NCBI GenBank assembly: GCA_041397645.1
Contig: JAWKWE010000004.1
Span: forward strand, 1,054,001-1,118,000
Source of the DNA: Hyphomicrobiaceae bacterium
GTDB taxonomy: Bacteria > Pseudomonadota > Alphaproteobacteria > Rhizobiales > Hyphomicrobiaceae
Reading direction: 5' to 3'
DNA length: 64,000 nt
Positions 33,732 through 42,263 of the stretch are shown here, piece by piece. A program made the translations under genes and the position numbers. The notes beneath the pieces were generated by a model. That model was given only the letters and a program-made list of their open reading frames with translations. It made no database searches and was not told the DNA's origin. Positions within the stretch are counted from its first letter, which is position 1. Each line of letters opens with the position of its first letter.

Positions 33732-34375
33732 GGGCCCCCCGCGCCTAGGCCCAGGATATCGGCGACTTTGAAGTTCTCGGCGAACGCGCTGCGCAACGTT
33801 GCGGCATTCAGAGGATCGATGTGCGGCAAGCTTCCGAGAATTCGCACCCCGCCAAGTTCGCCGATGATGCGTGCCGATTCAGGCGCTTCGTCGCCGACGA
33901 AGGCCAATCCCAGAATTGGTACTGCGCGCCGTTTCAAGGCTTCGATCGACAGAAGAGAGTGGTTTATGGTGCCCACGCGCGTTGCCGCGACGAGCACGAC
34001 AGGCAATTTCCAGCGCGCCAACAGATCGATCTGCAGAACGGTGCGTGTCAGAGGAACAGCGAGACCGCCAGCGCATTCGATAACGAGGGGCGCCATAGAC
34101 CTTGGTGGAACAAGCGCTGTCGTATCGATCTCGATGCCTTCCTGGGCAGCGGCATAATGAGGGGAGGCAGGGGCCTTCAAGCGATAGGCTTCCGGGAACA
34201 CGCGATTGGGCGCGAGACCGGCGAGACGGCGCACAGTTTCGCTATCGGTTTCTCCCGCAAGCCCCGCCTGAACGGGTTTCCAATAATTCGCGCTCAGGGC
34301 GGCAGTAAGGGCGGCTGAAAATACGGTCTTGCCGACATCGGTATCGGTGCCTGCGACAACGAGGGCTGGACTCAT
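33728..34375 (-). CDS. bioD: Dethiobiotin synthetase
   Basis: A 215-aa P-loop enzyme that closes the ureido ring of dethiobiotin with ATP and CO2. The Walker A variant VAGTDTDVGKTVFSAAL is at the N-terminus, YWKPVQAGL follows near residue 31, and VIECAGGLAVPL lies near 100. Length is slightly short but normal. It overlaps bioF and bioA by four bases at either end. Confidence 0.95.
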   Translation of the reverse strand: MSPALVVAGTDTDVGKTVFSAALTAALSANYWKPVQAGLAGETDSETVRRLAGLAPNRVFPEAYRLKAPASPHYAAAQEGIEIDTTALVPPRSMAPLVIECAGGLAVPLTRTVLQIDLLARWKLPVVLVAATRVGTINHSLLSIEALKRRAVPILGLAFVGDEAPESARIIGELGGVRILGSLPHIDPLNAATLRSAFAENFKVADILGLGAGGP

Positions 34376-35541
34376 GTGCGGGCCTCCGCGTCTTCCTCGG
34401 CAAGCGGCTGCGCTTCAGCCAGGGCATCTATGAGACCGGCGATGTCATCGGGGCTGGCATTTAGTGTGATGTTAAGTCTAAGGCGTGCGGTGCCTTCTGG
34501 GACGGTCGGCGGACGAATGGCGCGGATGTCGTAGCCGAGCGCCTTCATCTGCTGCGCCAGTGCGACGGCACGGGTATCTGTGCCCACGATAATCGGCTGG
34601 ATCTGCGAGCCGGATGGCGCAAGTTCGAGTCGCTCCTGCAGCAACTTGCCAGCCAGTTCGATGCGCGCCTGAAGAGCTACGCGCCGTTCGGGTTCGTTCG
34701 CACAGATGCGGAGTGCGGCACGCACAGCTGCGGCAACCAGCGGAGACGGCGCGGTGGCGTAAATAAACGCCCGCGCCCGGTTGACGAGAAAATCGCGTAA
34801 AGTCCGTGAGCAAAGAACGAGCGCGCCGGACGCTCCAAGCGCCTTGCCGCAGGTGTGCAGCGAGACGACGTTCTGCCGTCCCTCCAGATGCGCGCCCAGT
34901 CCACGTCCATCTTCGCCGAAGACGCCTGTCGCGTGGGCCTCATCGAGAAGCAACATGGCGTCATGGCGTTCGGCCAGTGCTGCCAATGCGACGAGTGGGG
35001 CGCGGTCGCCATCCATGCTGTATAGCGTTTCCACCCCAATCCACACGCGACCGGTTCCGCCTCCCTTGCGCCAGTTCTTGATAATCGTCTCGCAAGCATC
35101 CGCATCGTTATGAGCGAAGGGTCGGTTTTCGGCCTTTGAGAGGCGAAGTCCATCGTGAACACTGGCATGAATCAGTTCGTCATAGACGATGAGATCGCCG
35201 CGTGCGGGCAGGGTCGAATACAGCGCGGTATTGGCTATAAAGCCTCCGCCAAAAAACAGAGCACGTTCCGCACGGAAGAACGCGGCGGCTTCTGCTTCGA
35301 GCGCTTCGTGCTCGGTGTCGTTGCCGCGCAGGAGGCGCGAGCCGCCTGCGCCGACCGGGGCGCCGCGCGCGATCGCGGCGCTGACCGCATCGCGCAACGC
35401 TTGTGAAGACGCCAGGCCGAGATAGTCGTTGGAGGCGAAATCGATCCCGTTCGCTGTTTCCAGCGCCCTCAGGCGGCCGCGCCGCCGTAGCGCTTCTAGC
35501 GCGCGTTCATGATGTGCGGACATTCCTTGGTCCGGCTTCAT
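34372..35541 (-). CDS. bioF: 8-amino-7-oxononanoate synthase
   Basis: A 389-aa PLP enzyme that joins pimeloyl thioester with alanine. The motifs are FASNDYLGLASSQALRDA near residue 34, the Asp of LLLDEAHATGVFGEDGRG near 200, and the PLP Lys in LHTCGKALGASGA near 232. The start at 35541 overlaps the end of bioB by 35 bases; a later ATG at 35523 would reduce this to 17. Either way it is coupled to bioB. Confidence 0.95.
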   Translation of the reverse strand: MKPDQGMSAHHERALEALRRRGRLRALETANGIDFASNDYLGLASSQALRDAVSAAIARGAPVGAGGSRLLRGNDTEHEALEAEAAAFFRAERALFFGGGFIANTALYSTLPARGDLIVYDELIHASVHDGLRLSKAENRPFAHNDADACETIIKNWRKGGGTGRVWIGVETLYSMDGDRAPLVALAALAERHDAMLLLDEAHATGVFGEDGRGLGAHLEGRQNVVSLHTCGKALGASGALVLCSRTLRDFLVNRARAFIYATAPSPLVAAAVRAALRICANEPERRVALQARIELAGKLLQERLELAPSGSQIQPIIVGTDTRAVALAQQMKALGYDIRAIRPPTVPEGTARLRLNITLNASPDDIAGLIDALAEAQPLAEEDAEART

Positions 35542-36601
35542 CCCCGGCTCTACCGGAGCACGATTGCAGGGATTCCTGTGCTTCGTTCGGTTCAGTGCTT
35601 AGTGTTTCAGGCGACAAGCCGAGCTTGGCGAACAGCCGGCTGTCGGCATCTTCGCCCGGATTATCCGCAGTCAACAACGTTTCGCCCGCAAAGATCGAAT
35701 TGGCACCGGCGAAGAAGCACAAAGCCTGTGTTTCGTCGCTCATCTCGGTGCGGCCTGCCGACAGGCGAACATAGGATTTCGGCATCATGATGCGGGCCAC
35801 TGCGATAGTGCGGACGAAATCGATCGGATCGATTTTTTCCACGTTCTCCATCGGCGTGCCAGGAATGGCGATGAGCATATTGATCGGTACGCTTTCAGGA
35901 TGCTCTTCCAGATTGGCGAGCGTTACCAGCAAACCGACACGGTCATCCTCGCCTTCGCCCATGCCGATGATGCCGCCAGAGCAGACCTTGATCCCGGCTT
36001 CCCGCACCCGCGCAAGAGTGTCGAGCCGGTCAGCATAGGTGCGCGTTGTGATGACCTTTGAATAGTATTCTTCCGAGGTATCGACGTTGTGATTGTAGTA
36101 GTCGAGCCCCGCGTCTGAAAGCTTGGCGATGTCGTCATTCGACAGCATCCCGAGCGTCATGCAAGTTTCCATGCCCAGCTCTTTGACGCCTTCGACCATG
36201 GCGACAATCGTATCCATGTCGCGGGCTTTCGGGCTGCGCCAGGCTGCGCCCATGCAATAGCGCGTGGCACCCGACGCCTTGGCTTTGCGCGCTTCGTTGA
36301 TGACACGCTCTACTTCCATCAGCTTTGATGCCTTGAGGCCGGATGCGTGATGGGCCGACTGGCTGCAATAGCCGCAATCTTCCGCGCACCCGCCGGTCTT
36401 GATCGACAGCAGGCGGCTCATTTGAATCTTATTGGGATCGAAGGAGGCGCGATGGGCGCTTTGCGCGCGAAACAGCAGCTCCATGAGCGGGAGGTTATAG
36501 AGTGTCAGTGCTTCAGCGCGGGTCCAGTCGTGACGCACGTCAGTGCGGGTGCGCGCGGCAGCGCGCTTGGCAGTCTCAAGTTCAGTCACGTTTGCAGTCA
36601 T
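35507..36601 (-). CDS. bioB: Biotin synthase
   Basis: A 364-aa radical-SAM enzyme that inserts sulphur into dethiobiotin. The [4Fe-4S] cluster motif is CAEDCGYCSQSAHH near residue 72. The conserved stretches GMGEGEDDRVGLL, INMLIAIPGTPM and the Arg-containing VRLSAGRTEM (near the [2Fe-2S] ligand) are present. The C-terminal 40 residues after DNPGEDADSRLFAKLGL are a variable tail. It is the first gene of bioBFDAZ, and the promoter should lie in 36602-36790. I saw no obvious BioR-type TTATMKATAA operator there. Confidence 0.96.
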   Translation of the reverse strand: MTANVTELETAKRAAARTRTDVRHDWTRAEALTLYNLPLMELLFRAQSAHRASFDPNKIQMSRLLSIKTGGCAEDCGYCSQSAHHASGLKASKLMEVERVINEARKAKASGATRYCMGAAWRSPKARDMDTIVAMVEGVKELGMETCMTLGMLSNDDIAKLSDAGLDYYNHNVDTSEEYYSKVITTRTYADRLDTLARVREAGIKVCSGGIIGMGEGEDDRVGLLVTLANLEEHPESVPINMLIAIPGTPMENVEKIDPIDFVRTIAVARIMMPKSYVRLSAGRTEMSDETQALCFFAGANSIFAGETLLTADNPGEDADSRLFAKLGLSPETLSTEPNEAQESLQSCSGRAGDEAGPRNVRTS

Positions 36602-36800
36602 CGCCGGCGGTCTCTCCGCAAAACCCTAAAGGCGCGGGGCTGCTGCTCCACGCCGCTCAATCAAGAGAGATGTTTGCACCGCTCTGGGCTGTGAGGGCAA
36701 CCGCCAATTTGCCTCTATGTAACTCAGTCCCCGTTAAGCCTAGGAGGGCAGGCGAAAGTCCCACGCCGCCAAGCGCTTAACCGAACGCTCGGACGTTACC

Positions 36801-38759
36801 TCAGAGCGCTATTTTCCCGCCCCCTTTGCGAGTGACCGCGACGACCGACGGACGCGGGGGCTTACCGGCTTCAAAATCCGGCCAGCGGGTCAAGGGCGCT
36901 TCGAAGGTCGCAGGCCGGTCCAAAGGATCGTCGTCGTTGGATTCGCCAGGATGCTGGACGGCCAGAAACAGCGTTTCAAGGTCAGGGGTAAAGCAAGGTC
37001 CGCACATCTCCGCCCCGATCGGAACTCGGAAGAACAGCTTGGAGGTGCCGCGCGCCGTCCCCTCGGTTTCGATTGCATATAGCCCATCGGTGCGGCCCGT
37101 GCGGGAGGCAGTGTTACCGTCAGTAGCAATCCACAGTCGGCCCTTGGCGTCGATAGCGCAGTTGTCCGGCATGCCGAACCAACCGTCCCTGCTGGTCAGG
37201 GGATTGAATTGCGCGCCGACCTCTGCAATTGCCGGGTCGCCGCACTTGATCAGGATTTCCCAATTGAAGCGGGTGTCGGCGTGGTCCCCATCTCGCGGCG
37301 TGATTTCAAGAATGTGCCCGAACTTGTTGGCAAAGCGCGGATTGGCGGCGTCCGTCTGTGACGGCTTTCGCTTGTGGTTGTTGGTGAGCATGACATAAAC
37401 CTTGCCGGTTTGGGCATTGGCATCGATGTCTTCGGGCCGATCCATGCGGGTGGCGCCCAGCTTGCTTGCCGCAAGACGTGCGTGGATGACGACATCGCCT
37501 TGGTCGCTAAACCCGTTTTCGGGTGTCAGCGGCCCCTGCCCGAAAACGAGCGGCAGCCATTCCCCGGATCCATCGGCGTCGAAGCGCGCGACATACAACG
37601 TGCCATCGTCCAGGATGTTGCGGTTTGCTTTCGCATCGGAGAGGTCGACCTTGGCGGCGGTGACGAATTTGTAGACGTGCTCGAAACGCTCATCGTCGCC
37701 CTGGTACACGACAAAGCGGCCGTCTTTATTGAGGACATTGCCGGCTCCTTCGTGCTTGAAGCGCCCCATGGCCGTGCGCTTGACCGGTGTGGCGGCAGGA
37801 TCGCGCGGATCGATCTCTACGACCCATCCGAACCGATTGGGTTCGTTGGGCTCGCGGCCAATGTCGAACCGGTCGTGGAACTTACCCCATGCATACCATT
37901 CGGCCGGGATGCCGTACCGCTTCAAGGCGTCGGCGTCGGGATGCGACTCGGCTGCATTTTCGTTCCAGAAATATCCGTTGATATTTTCTTCGCAGCTCAA
38001 CCACGTACCCCACGGCGTGGTCGCACCCGAGCAATTGTTGACCATCCCGATCACCTGCGTACCGGCCGGGTCGGCGCTGGTCTGCATCCGCGCATGGCCG
38101 CGTGCTGGACCCGATATATCGATCGGCGTAGAGGCGGTGATCCGGCGTGCGAACTTGCTATCGGCCACAACGCCCCATTTGCCGTTGCTGCGCGTGATCT
38201 CGATCACAGAGCCGCCGTGGGCGGCCATCTCGACTGCAACCATTTCTGCGGTCATGCCCGAGAAATCCGCGGCTTTGTCCTGCTGCGTGAGGTTCGGGAA
38301 CATCAGCTCTTCGCAGGTGTACTCGTGATTGACGACGAGAAGTCCGCGGTTTCCATCGTCGTTCAGCGGGACGAAGCCGATGAAGTCGTTGTTGTAGCCA
38401 AACTGCATGGCCTGCGCTTGCGCATTTGGATTGTTGGGATCGTAAGCTGGTGCACCAGCCAGAACGCCATCTCCCCAGCGGATCAGAATGTCGGCGTCGT
38501 AGCCTTCCGCAACGTGATGGGTCTCATCCGTGCCCGCGGCGAGTTCGGTGAACGAAAAGTTTCGCGTCGGTGCAATTGTCTCAGCAGCGTCGGCTGCGGT
38601 GATCAGTTGCTCTACTGCGGCGCTCGCCAGCAGTCCAAACCCGAACGCTCGACGATCAAGCCGCGCCAAAATAATGTCGCCGATCGCTGGCGCTTCCAGG
38701 TGAGGATTTCGGCCTTGGTCCTCGGAATGTTTAATTTTGTCTGAGGTCGAGCGGGTCAC
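36801..38759 (-). CDS. PhoX/DUF839 family phosphatase-like protein, Tat-exported
   Basis: A 652-aa protein of the PhoX family (calcium/iron-dependent alkaline phosphatases). The N-terminal region includes LDRRAFGFGLLASAAV, a twin-arginine signal set about 33 residues into the protein. The body shows family motifs: LLVVNHEYT near residue 140, NNCSGATTPWGTWLSCEENINGY split across metal-ligand positions, GRFKHEGAGNV, and PDNCAIDAKGRLWIATDG. The start is a GTG at 38759 with GGGAG upstream. Periplasmic phosphomonoesterase activity is the likely role; whether the Pho regulon controls it is unclear. Confidence 0.87.
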   Translation of the reverse strand: MTRSTSDKIKHSEDQGRNPHLEAPAIGDIILARLDRRAFGFGLLASAAVEQLITAADAAETIAPTRNFSFTELAAGTDETHHVAEGYDADILIRWGDGVLAGAPAYDPNNPNAQAQAMQFGYNNDFIGFVPLNDDGNRGLLVVNHEYTCEELMFPNLTQQDKAADFSGMTAEMVAVEMAAHGGSVIEITRSNGKWGVVADSKFARRITASTPIDISGPARGHARMQTSADPAGTQVIGMVNNCSGATTPWGTWLSCEENINGYFWNENAAESHPDADALKRYGIPAEWYAWGKFHDRFDIGREPNEPNRFGWVVEIDPRDPAATPVKRTAMGRFKHEGAGNVLNKDGRFVVYQGDDERFEHVYKFVTAAKVDLSDAKANRNILDDGTLYVARFDADGSGEWLPLVFGQGPLTPENGFSDQGDVVIHARLAASKLGATRMDRPEDIDANAQTGKVYVMLTNNHKRKPSQTDAANPRFANKFGHILEITPRDGDHADTRFNWEILIKCGDPAIAEVGAQFNPLTSRDGWFGMPDNCAIDAKGRLWIATDGNTASRTGRTDGLYAIETEGTARGTSKLFFRVPIGAEMCGPCFTPDLETLFLAVQHPGESNDDDPLDRPATFEAPLTRWPDFEAGKPPRPSVVAVTRKGGGKIAL

Positions 38760-39089
38760 GCATTGCTCCCTTCAGGGCGTCGTTGCGATTGATTTGCTAT
38801 CAGCGCCTGCTCTGTGAAGCTCCCATGACAAGATTTTTCGTGGGCATTTTTTATGCGTAATCCCGCCTTTCACCGCCTGGCTACATTTCGCTAAAAATCG
38901 TTGAGAATTTTCCTGTTCGACCGTTGCGTTCCGTAACGTATACGCCTGTTAATGCTTGAGAATTTCGCGAAAATACCGGCAAGATTAGCTCATTAAATCG
39001 ACGGCATGTTCGTTTGTCTGCTTTGCGCTATGCGCCGAGCACGAAGGGGTTTTGTCAAATTCGTTTCTAAGGTTCAGGGGCATTTTAAA
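38760..39089. other. AT-rich intergenic region between phoX-like gene and an orphan small gene
   Basis: About 330 bases, with A+T clearly above the surroundings at 38825-39000. It should contain divergent promoters. Part of a Pho-box-like string (TTGTCAT on the minus strand near 38825) is present, but the second half-site is poor. No gene is seen. Confidence 0.4.
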
Positions 39090-39347
39090 ATGGGCGCGAA
39101 TGAACAGAACACTGCTTTGCAGAAAGGTTTGGAATCACAAGAGAGCCTGAAGCTTCGAGGGTTCACCGCAAGCTGTGGTCCGACTGGAGCCGTGGTCGTG
39201 GCTCGATGGAACCACGTGCGGGGCGTCTGGCAGTTTCACCACCATAGCTATTTTTGGACGCCGGCGGGTTACGCCGAGCCGGCTTACCGCACCGAGCTGC
39301 TGGAAGACGCGATCGCGTACACTCTCGAGACGATCTCGAAGCTCTAG
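39090..39347 (+). CDS. Hypothetical 85-aa protein
   Basis: I do not recognise the family. The ATG at 39090 has AGGGG upstream; the frame is open to 39006, but the upstream part looks non-coding. Residues 20-85 are globular-looking and rich in aromatic residues and His: FTASCGPTGAVVVARWNHV, WQFHHHSYFWTPAGY, then the helix TELLEDAIAYTLETISKL. No signal or membrane segment is visible. It is convergent with the DUF1178 gene, 30 bases apart. Confidence 0.6.
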   Translation: MGANEQNTALQKGLESQESLKLRGFTASCGPTGAVVVARWNHVRGVWQFHHHSYFWTPAGYAEPAYRTELLEDAIAYTLETISKL

Positions 39348-39377
39348 GATCTGCTCAGATTGGGGCCATACGCTTAT

Positions 39378-39842
39378 CTAGTTGTGATCCTCAGGCAGCA
39401 CCGGAAGAACGCCAAACTCGACACCTTCCTCATGGAGTCTTGCCGCCTCGTCGGCACTTGTTTCACCGCGTATAGACCGCGACTCGGCCTCTCCATGATG
39501 GATCTTGCGCGCTTCTTCGGCGAACCGGGGGCCTACATCCTCGGAATTATCCACGATGTGCTTGCGGAAGGCGCGCAGCATCTCGACAGGCGGTTGCGCC
39601 GGGATGGCGCTCGTAGCGGGTCTGTCGATTGATGGTGAAGCTTCGGCTTCTTGCACTTCCAGCTTCGCGGGCCGTCGGCCTGTCACCAGCGCAGGCGCCA
39701 TTGGCTGTTTTTCCACATTGGTGGCGCCGCAGTGAGGACAGGTCACCATCTTGCGGTGAACCTGGCGTTCATAGGCGTCGCCCGAACGAAACCAGCCATC
39801 GAAGGTGTGGCCCTTGCTGCATTGAAGCGCGTACTTGATCAC
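39378..39842 (-). CDS. DUF1178 family zinc-ribbon protein
   Basis: A 154-aa protein with the DUF1178 N-terminus MIKYALQCSKGHTFDGWFRS and VTCPHCGATNVEKQPMAPA, which together give Cys-x3-His and CxxC positions fit for zinc. The central part is variable and Ala/Pro-rich. The C-terminus has GPRFAEEARKIHHGE, a conserved end of the family. The start is a GTG. Its role is unknown. It follows the nitrilase-family gene by 16 bases; this pairing with a carbon-nitrogen hydrolase and glutaredoxin is common in alphaproteobacteria. Confidence 0.9.
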   Translation of the reverse strand: MIKYALQCSKGHTFDGWFRSGDAYERQVHRKMVTCPHCGATNVEKQPMAPALVTGRRPAKLEVQEAEASPSIDRPATSAIPAQPPVEMLRAFRKHIVDNSEDVGPRFAEEARKIHHGEAESRSIRGETSADEAARLHEEGVEFGVLPVLPEDHN

Positions 39843-39858
39843 AGCAGTTAGTCCCTCC

Positions 39859-40713
39859 TCAGGCCCTGGCGAGGCTCTTGGCCTGCACGACCTGGAATGG
39901 CCGGTCGTGCGTTAGCGAGGGCACTTTGCTTCGCGCCTGGGTAACGCGGGCTAGATCGATGTCTGCGGTCACGAACCCAGGTTCCGTATCGGCTTCCGCC
40001 AGGACCTCGCCCCAAGGCGCAATGATCAAGCTGTGGCCGTAGGTTTCGCGGCCATTCTCATGGCGGCCGCCTTGTGCAGCCGCAAGCACAAAACACTGCG
40101 TTTCGATTGCGCGTGCCCGCAACAGCGTCTTCCAATGCGCTTCACCCGTAACGCGCGTGAAAGCGGCGGGGACCGCAATCATTTCGGCTCCCCCTTGCGC
40201 CAGGGCCCGGTGAAGGGACGGAAAGCGCAAATCGTAACAGATTGTAAGCCCCAAGTTGGCCCATGGCAGGTCAACGATCACCGCTTGCGTCCCAGGCTGG
40301 TAGGTCGCGCTCTCGCGATAGGTCTCGCCATTTCCAAGGTCTACGTCGAACATATGGATCTTGTCGTAGCGGGCTGCGACTTCACCGTCGGGCGCGAACA
40401 CGAACGACCGGTTGGCGATGCGTCCATCATCGCATTTGATTCCGATGGAGCCTATGTGCAGCCAACGCTTGAGATCGCGCGCTAAGGAGCTGAACGCTTC
40501 GAGTGCGCTGTTGTTCTTCTCGGGCTGCAGCGCAGCCATCAGCCTGGGCTTCTCCAGCTCCATCAATTGCGTATTTTCAGGGGTCTGGATGTACTCCGCC
40601 CCGGCGGCGGCGGCGGCACGAATAAGTTCGGACGCAGCGGCAATATTGGACGCGACCTCGCGGCCTGAGCAGAGCTGCACGAGAGCGGCTTTGAAGTGTG
40701 CACTGGACGTCAT
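39859..40713 (-). CDS. Carbon-nitrogen hydrolase, Nit2/NIT1-like amidase
   Basis: A 284-aa nitrilase-superfamily amidase. The catalytic triad is Glu in YIQTPENTQL near residue 44, Lys in RYDKIHMFDVDL near 115, and Cys in LTICYDLRFPSL near 152. The layout matches the Nit1/Nit2 group, whose members hydrolyse deaminated glutathione or omega-amides. The ATG at 40713 is used; the longer frame to 40776 adds residues without homology. It lies between the DUF1178 and grxC genes. Confidence 0.88.
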   Translation of the reverse strand: MTSSAHFKAALVQLCSGREVASNIAAASELIRAAAAAGAEYIQTPENTQLMELEKPRLMAALQPEKNNSALEAFSSLARDLKRWLHIGSIGIKCDDGRIANRSFVFAPDGEVAARYDKIHMFDVDLGNGETYRESATYQPGTQAVIVDLPWANLGLTICYDLRFPSLHRALAQGGAEMIAVPAAFTRVTGEAHWKTLLRARAIETQCFVLAAAQGGRHENGRETYGHSLIIAPWGEVLAEADTEPGFVTADIDLARVTQARSKVPSLTHDRPFQVVQAKSLARA

Positions 40714-40883
40714 AAAGAGCCTCGGTTGGGCGGTCAGCTTTGAAAAAATTTTGCATTCGCACGGAGAACAACGCAAGCGCCATCACCGTCGTTGTCTATA
40801 AATGTCCGACGATGACGCGCCGCTACCCGCTGCGAAATGATCGCTGGCTGCGACCGGATGGTTAAGCTCGCGCCGAATGATGC

Positions 40884-41141
40884 TCAGTTGGCGAGCAGCG
40901 CGTCGAGCTTGCCAGCCCGCTCCAGGCACATGAGATCATCGCAGCCGCCGACGTGCGTCTCACCGATCCAGATCTGGGGGACCGTATTGCGGCCGCCCGC
41001 TTTGACGCGCAGTTGTTCGCGCAAATCATGCCTGCCGGTGAGATCGACTTCCTCGAAGGCTGCACCTTTGCGCTTCAGGAGCTCTTTAGCCATATGGCAA
41101 TAGCAGCAGTGACCTGCGGTATAGACCGTGATCTTCGGCAT
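40884..41141 (-). CDS. grxC: Glutaredoxin 3
   Basis: An 85-aa dithiol oxidoreductase of the thioredoxin fold. It begins ITVYTAGHCCYCHMAKELL; the active site CCYC is a variant of the usual CPYC. The cis-Pro region is NTVPQIWIGETHVGG, and GCDDLMCLERAGKLD closes the fold. It reduces mixed disulphides with glutathione. It is in the comF-grxC-nitrilase-DUF1178 series. Confidence 0.94.
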   Translation of the reverse strand: MPKITVYTAGHCCYCHMAKELLKRKGAAFEEVDLTGRHDLREQLRVKAGGRNTVPQIWIGETHVGGCDDLMCLERAGKLDALLAN

Positions 41142-41343
41142 TGCTTTCGCCGTCTCCTAGACGTCCGATTTGGTCGATTTTAGAATCGTGCACCTACAAA
41201 TCTAATGCTTTCAGCCTCTTGTGCAAGTTTTGAGGCGAGTGTTGTGGCTTGCTGACGCACAACCGCGGTTAATCAGCAACTTGGAGGTTATTTTTGCCGT
41301 GGGAATAAATGGGATCCTGGCCTTCCAGCGCCGCCCTTATGCC

Positions 41344-42159
41344 TCACGGCCCGACCGGCGTTGCCCCGGCGATGGCGAGCGCCAGCACATCGACGCGCGA
41401 GGCTCCTGCCTTTTTGAGCGCACGGGCGGCCGCGCTTGCGGTCGCGCCCGTCGTGATCACGTCGTCAATCAAGAGGACCGCCTTTCCCGTCACGAGCTCT
41501 GCCTGCCCGGCCGGGACTTCGAACGCACCGGCGACATTACGCCGGCGCTCTAATCGCGAAAGTCCGACCTGCTGGCGCGTCTGCTTGGTGCGGGCCAAAG
41601 CCATGGGCGCAACGGGTTTGCCCGACAGGTGGGCCACCTCGTTGGCGAGAATCTGGGCTTGATTGAAGCGCCGCGAGATGAGGCGGCGGCGCGCTAACGG
41701 GACGGCCACGATCACCTCACAATCGCGAACGAGGTCGTCGCCCGCGACCATCAACCAGCGGCCGAACAACCGGCGCGCATGGTGAACATCCTTGTATTTG
41801 AGGTCGTGGACCAGCCTGCGCATTAGCCCGTCGTATAGCCCGACGGCGCGCCCGCGATCGTAGTCGGGTGGATCGGCAACGGCTGCTGCCGAGACCATAA
41901 CGCCACCGGTATCGTAGGGCAGCGGGATGCCGAGCCGGTCGCAGAGGGGGGCACGGATGAAGTCGATTGTCCGCCAACACGAGGGGCACAGCGTATCGTG
42001 CGCGAAAACGCGCGCCTGACAGCCGATGCAGCTCGGTGGCAAGATGATATCGGCAAGGCCGGACAAACCGCGCTTTATGAATGTGTGGGCGGCGCGAAGC
42101 GGGCCCAAGCGTTGAGCCGTGGCGTCAGCGATATCAGCGTTGGTGTCCTCCAGGCTCAT
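41344..42159 (-). CDS. comF: ComF family phosphoribosyltransferase-like protein
   Basis: A 271-aa protein. An N-terminal double zinc-ribbon (LPPSCIGCQARVF...LCPSCWRTIDF...APLCDRLGIPLPY) precedes a type I phosphoribosyltransferase fold with VPLARRRLISRRFNQAQILA and the PRPP-loop motif VLLIDDVITTGATASAAARAL. ComF proteins act in DNA uptake in naturally competent species; in alphaproteobacteria the role is undefined. The start MSLEDTN at 42159 is chosen because the upstream frame (to 42360) overlaps the divergent methyltransferase gene. Confidence 0.92.
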   Translation of the reverse strand: MSLEDTNADIADATAQRLGPLRAAHTFIKRGLSGLADIILPPSCIGCQARVFAHDTLCPSCWRTIDFIRAPLCDRLGIPLPYDTGGVMVSAAAVADPPDYDRGRAVGLYDGLMRRLVHDLKYKDVHHARRLFGRWLMVAGDDLVRDCEVIVAVPLARRRLISRRFNQAQILANEVAHLSGKPVAPMALARTKQTRQQVGLSRLERRRNVAGAFEVPAGQAELVTGKAVLLIDDVITTGATASAAARALKKAGASRVDVLALAIAGATPVGP

Positions 42160-42263
42160 AGAAACCAGTCTAGCGCCTCGCCGAACAAGGCGCGAGCTGC
42201 CGCTGCCAGGATCAAAGTAGGGTATGGATGGCACCAACGAGCCAGATGAGAAGGCGAGCCTAG

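Noticed and set aside
36602..36800. BioR operator upstream of bioB
   Set aside because: No string close to TTATMKATAA was found on either strand.
37374..38744. 456-aa open frame opposite the PhoX-like gene
   Set aside because: It is antisense to a protein with clear family motifs and a Tat signal; composition is typical of a shadow frame.
38760..38860. Pho box before the PhoX-like gene
   Set aside because: Only one half-site (TTGTCAT) is acceptable; the second half-site at the right spacing matches poorly.
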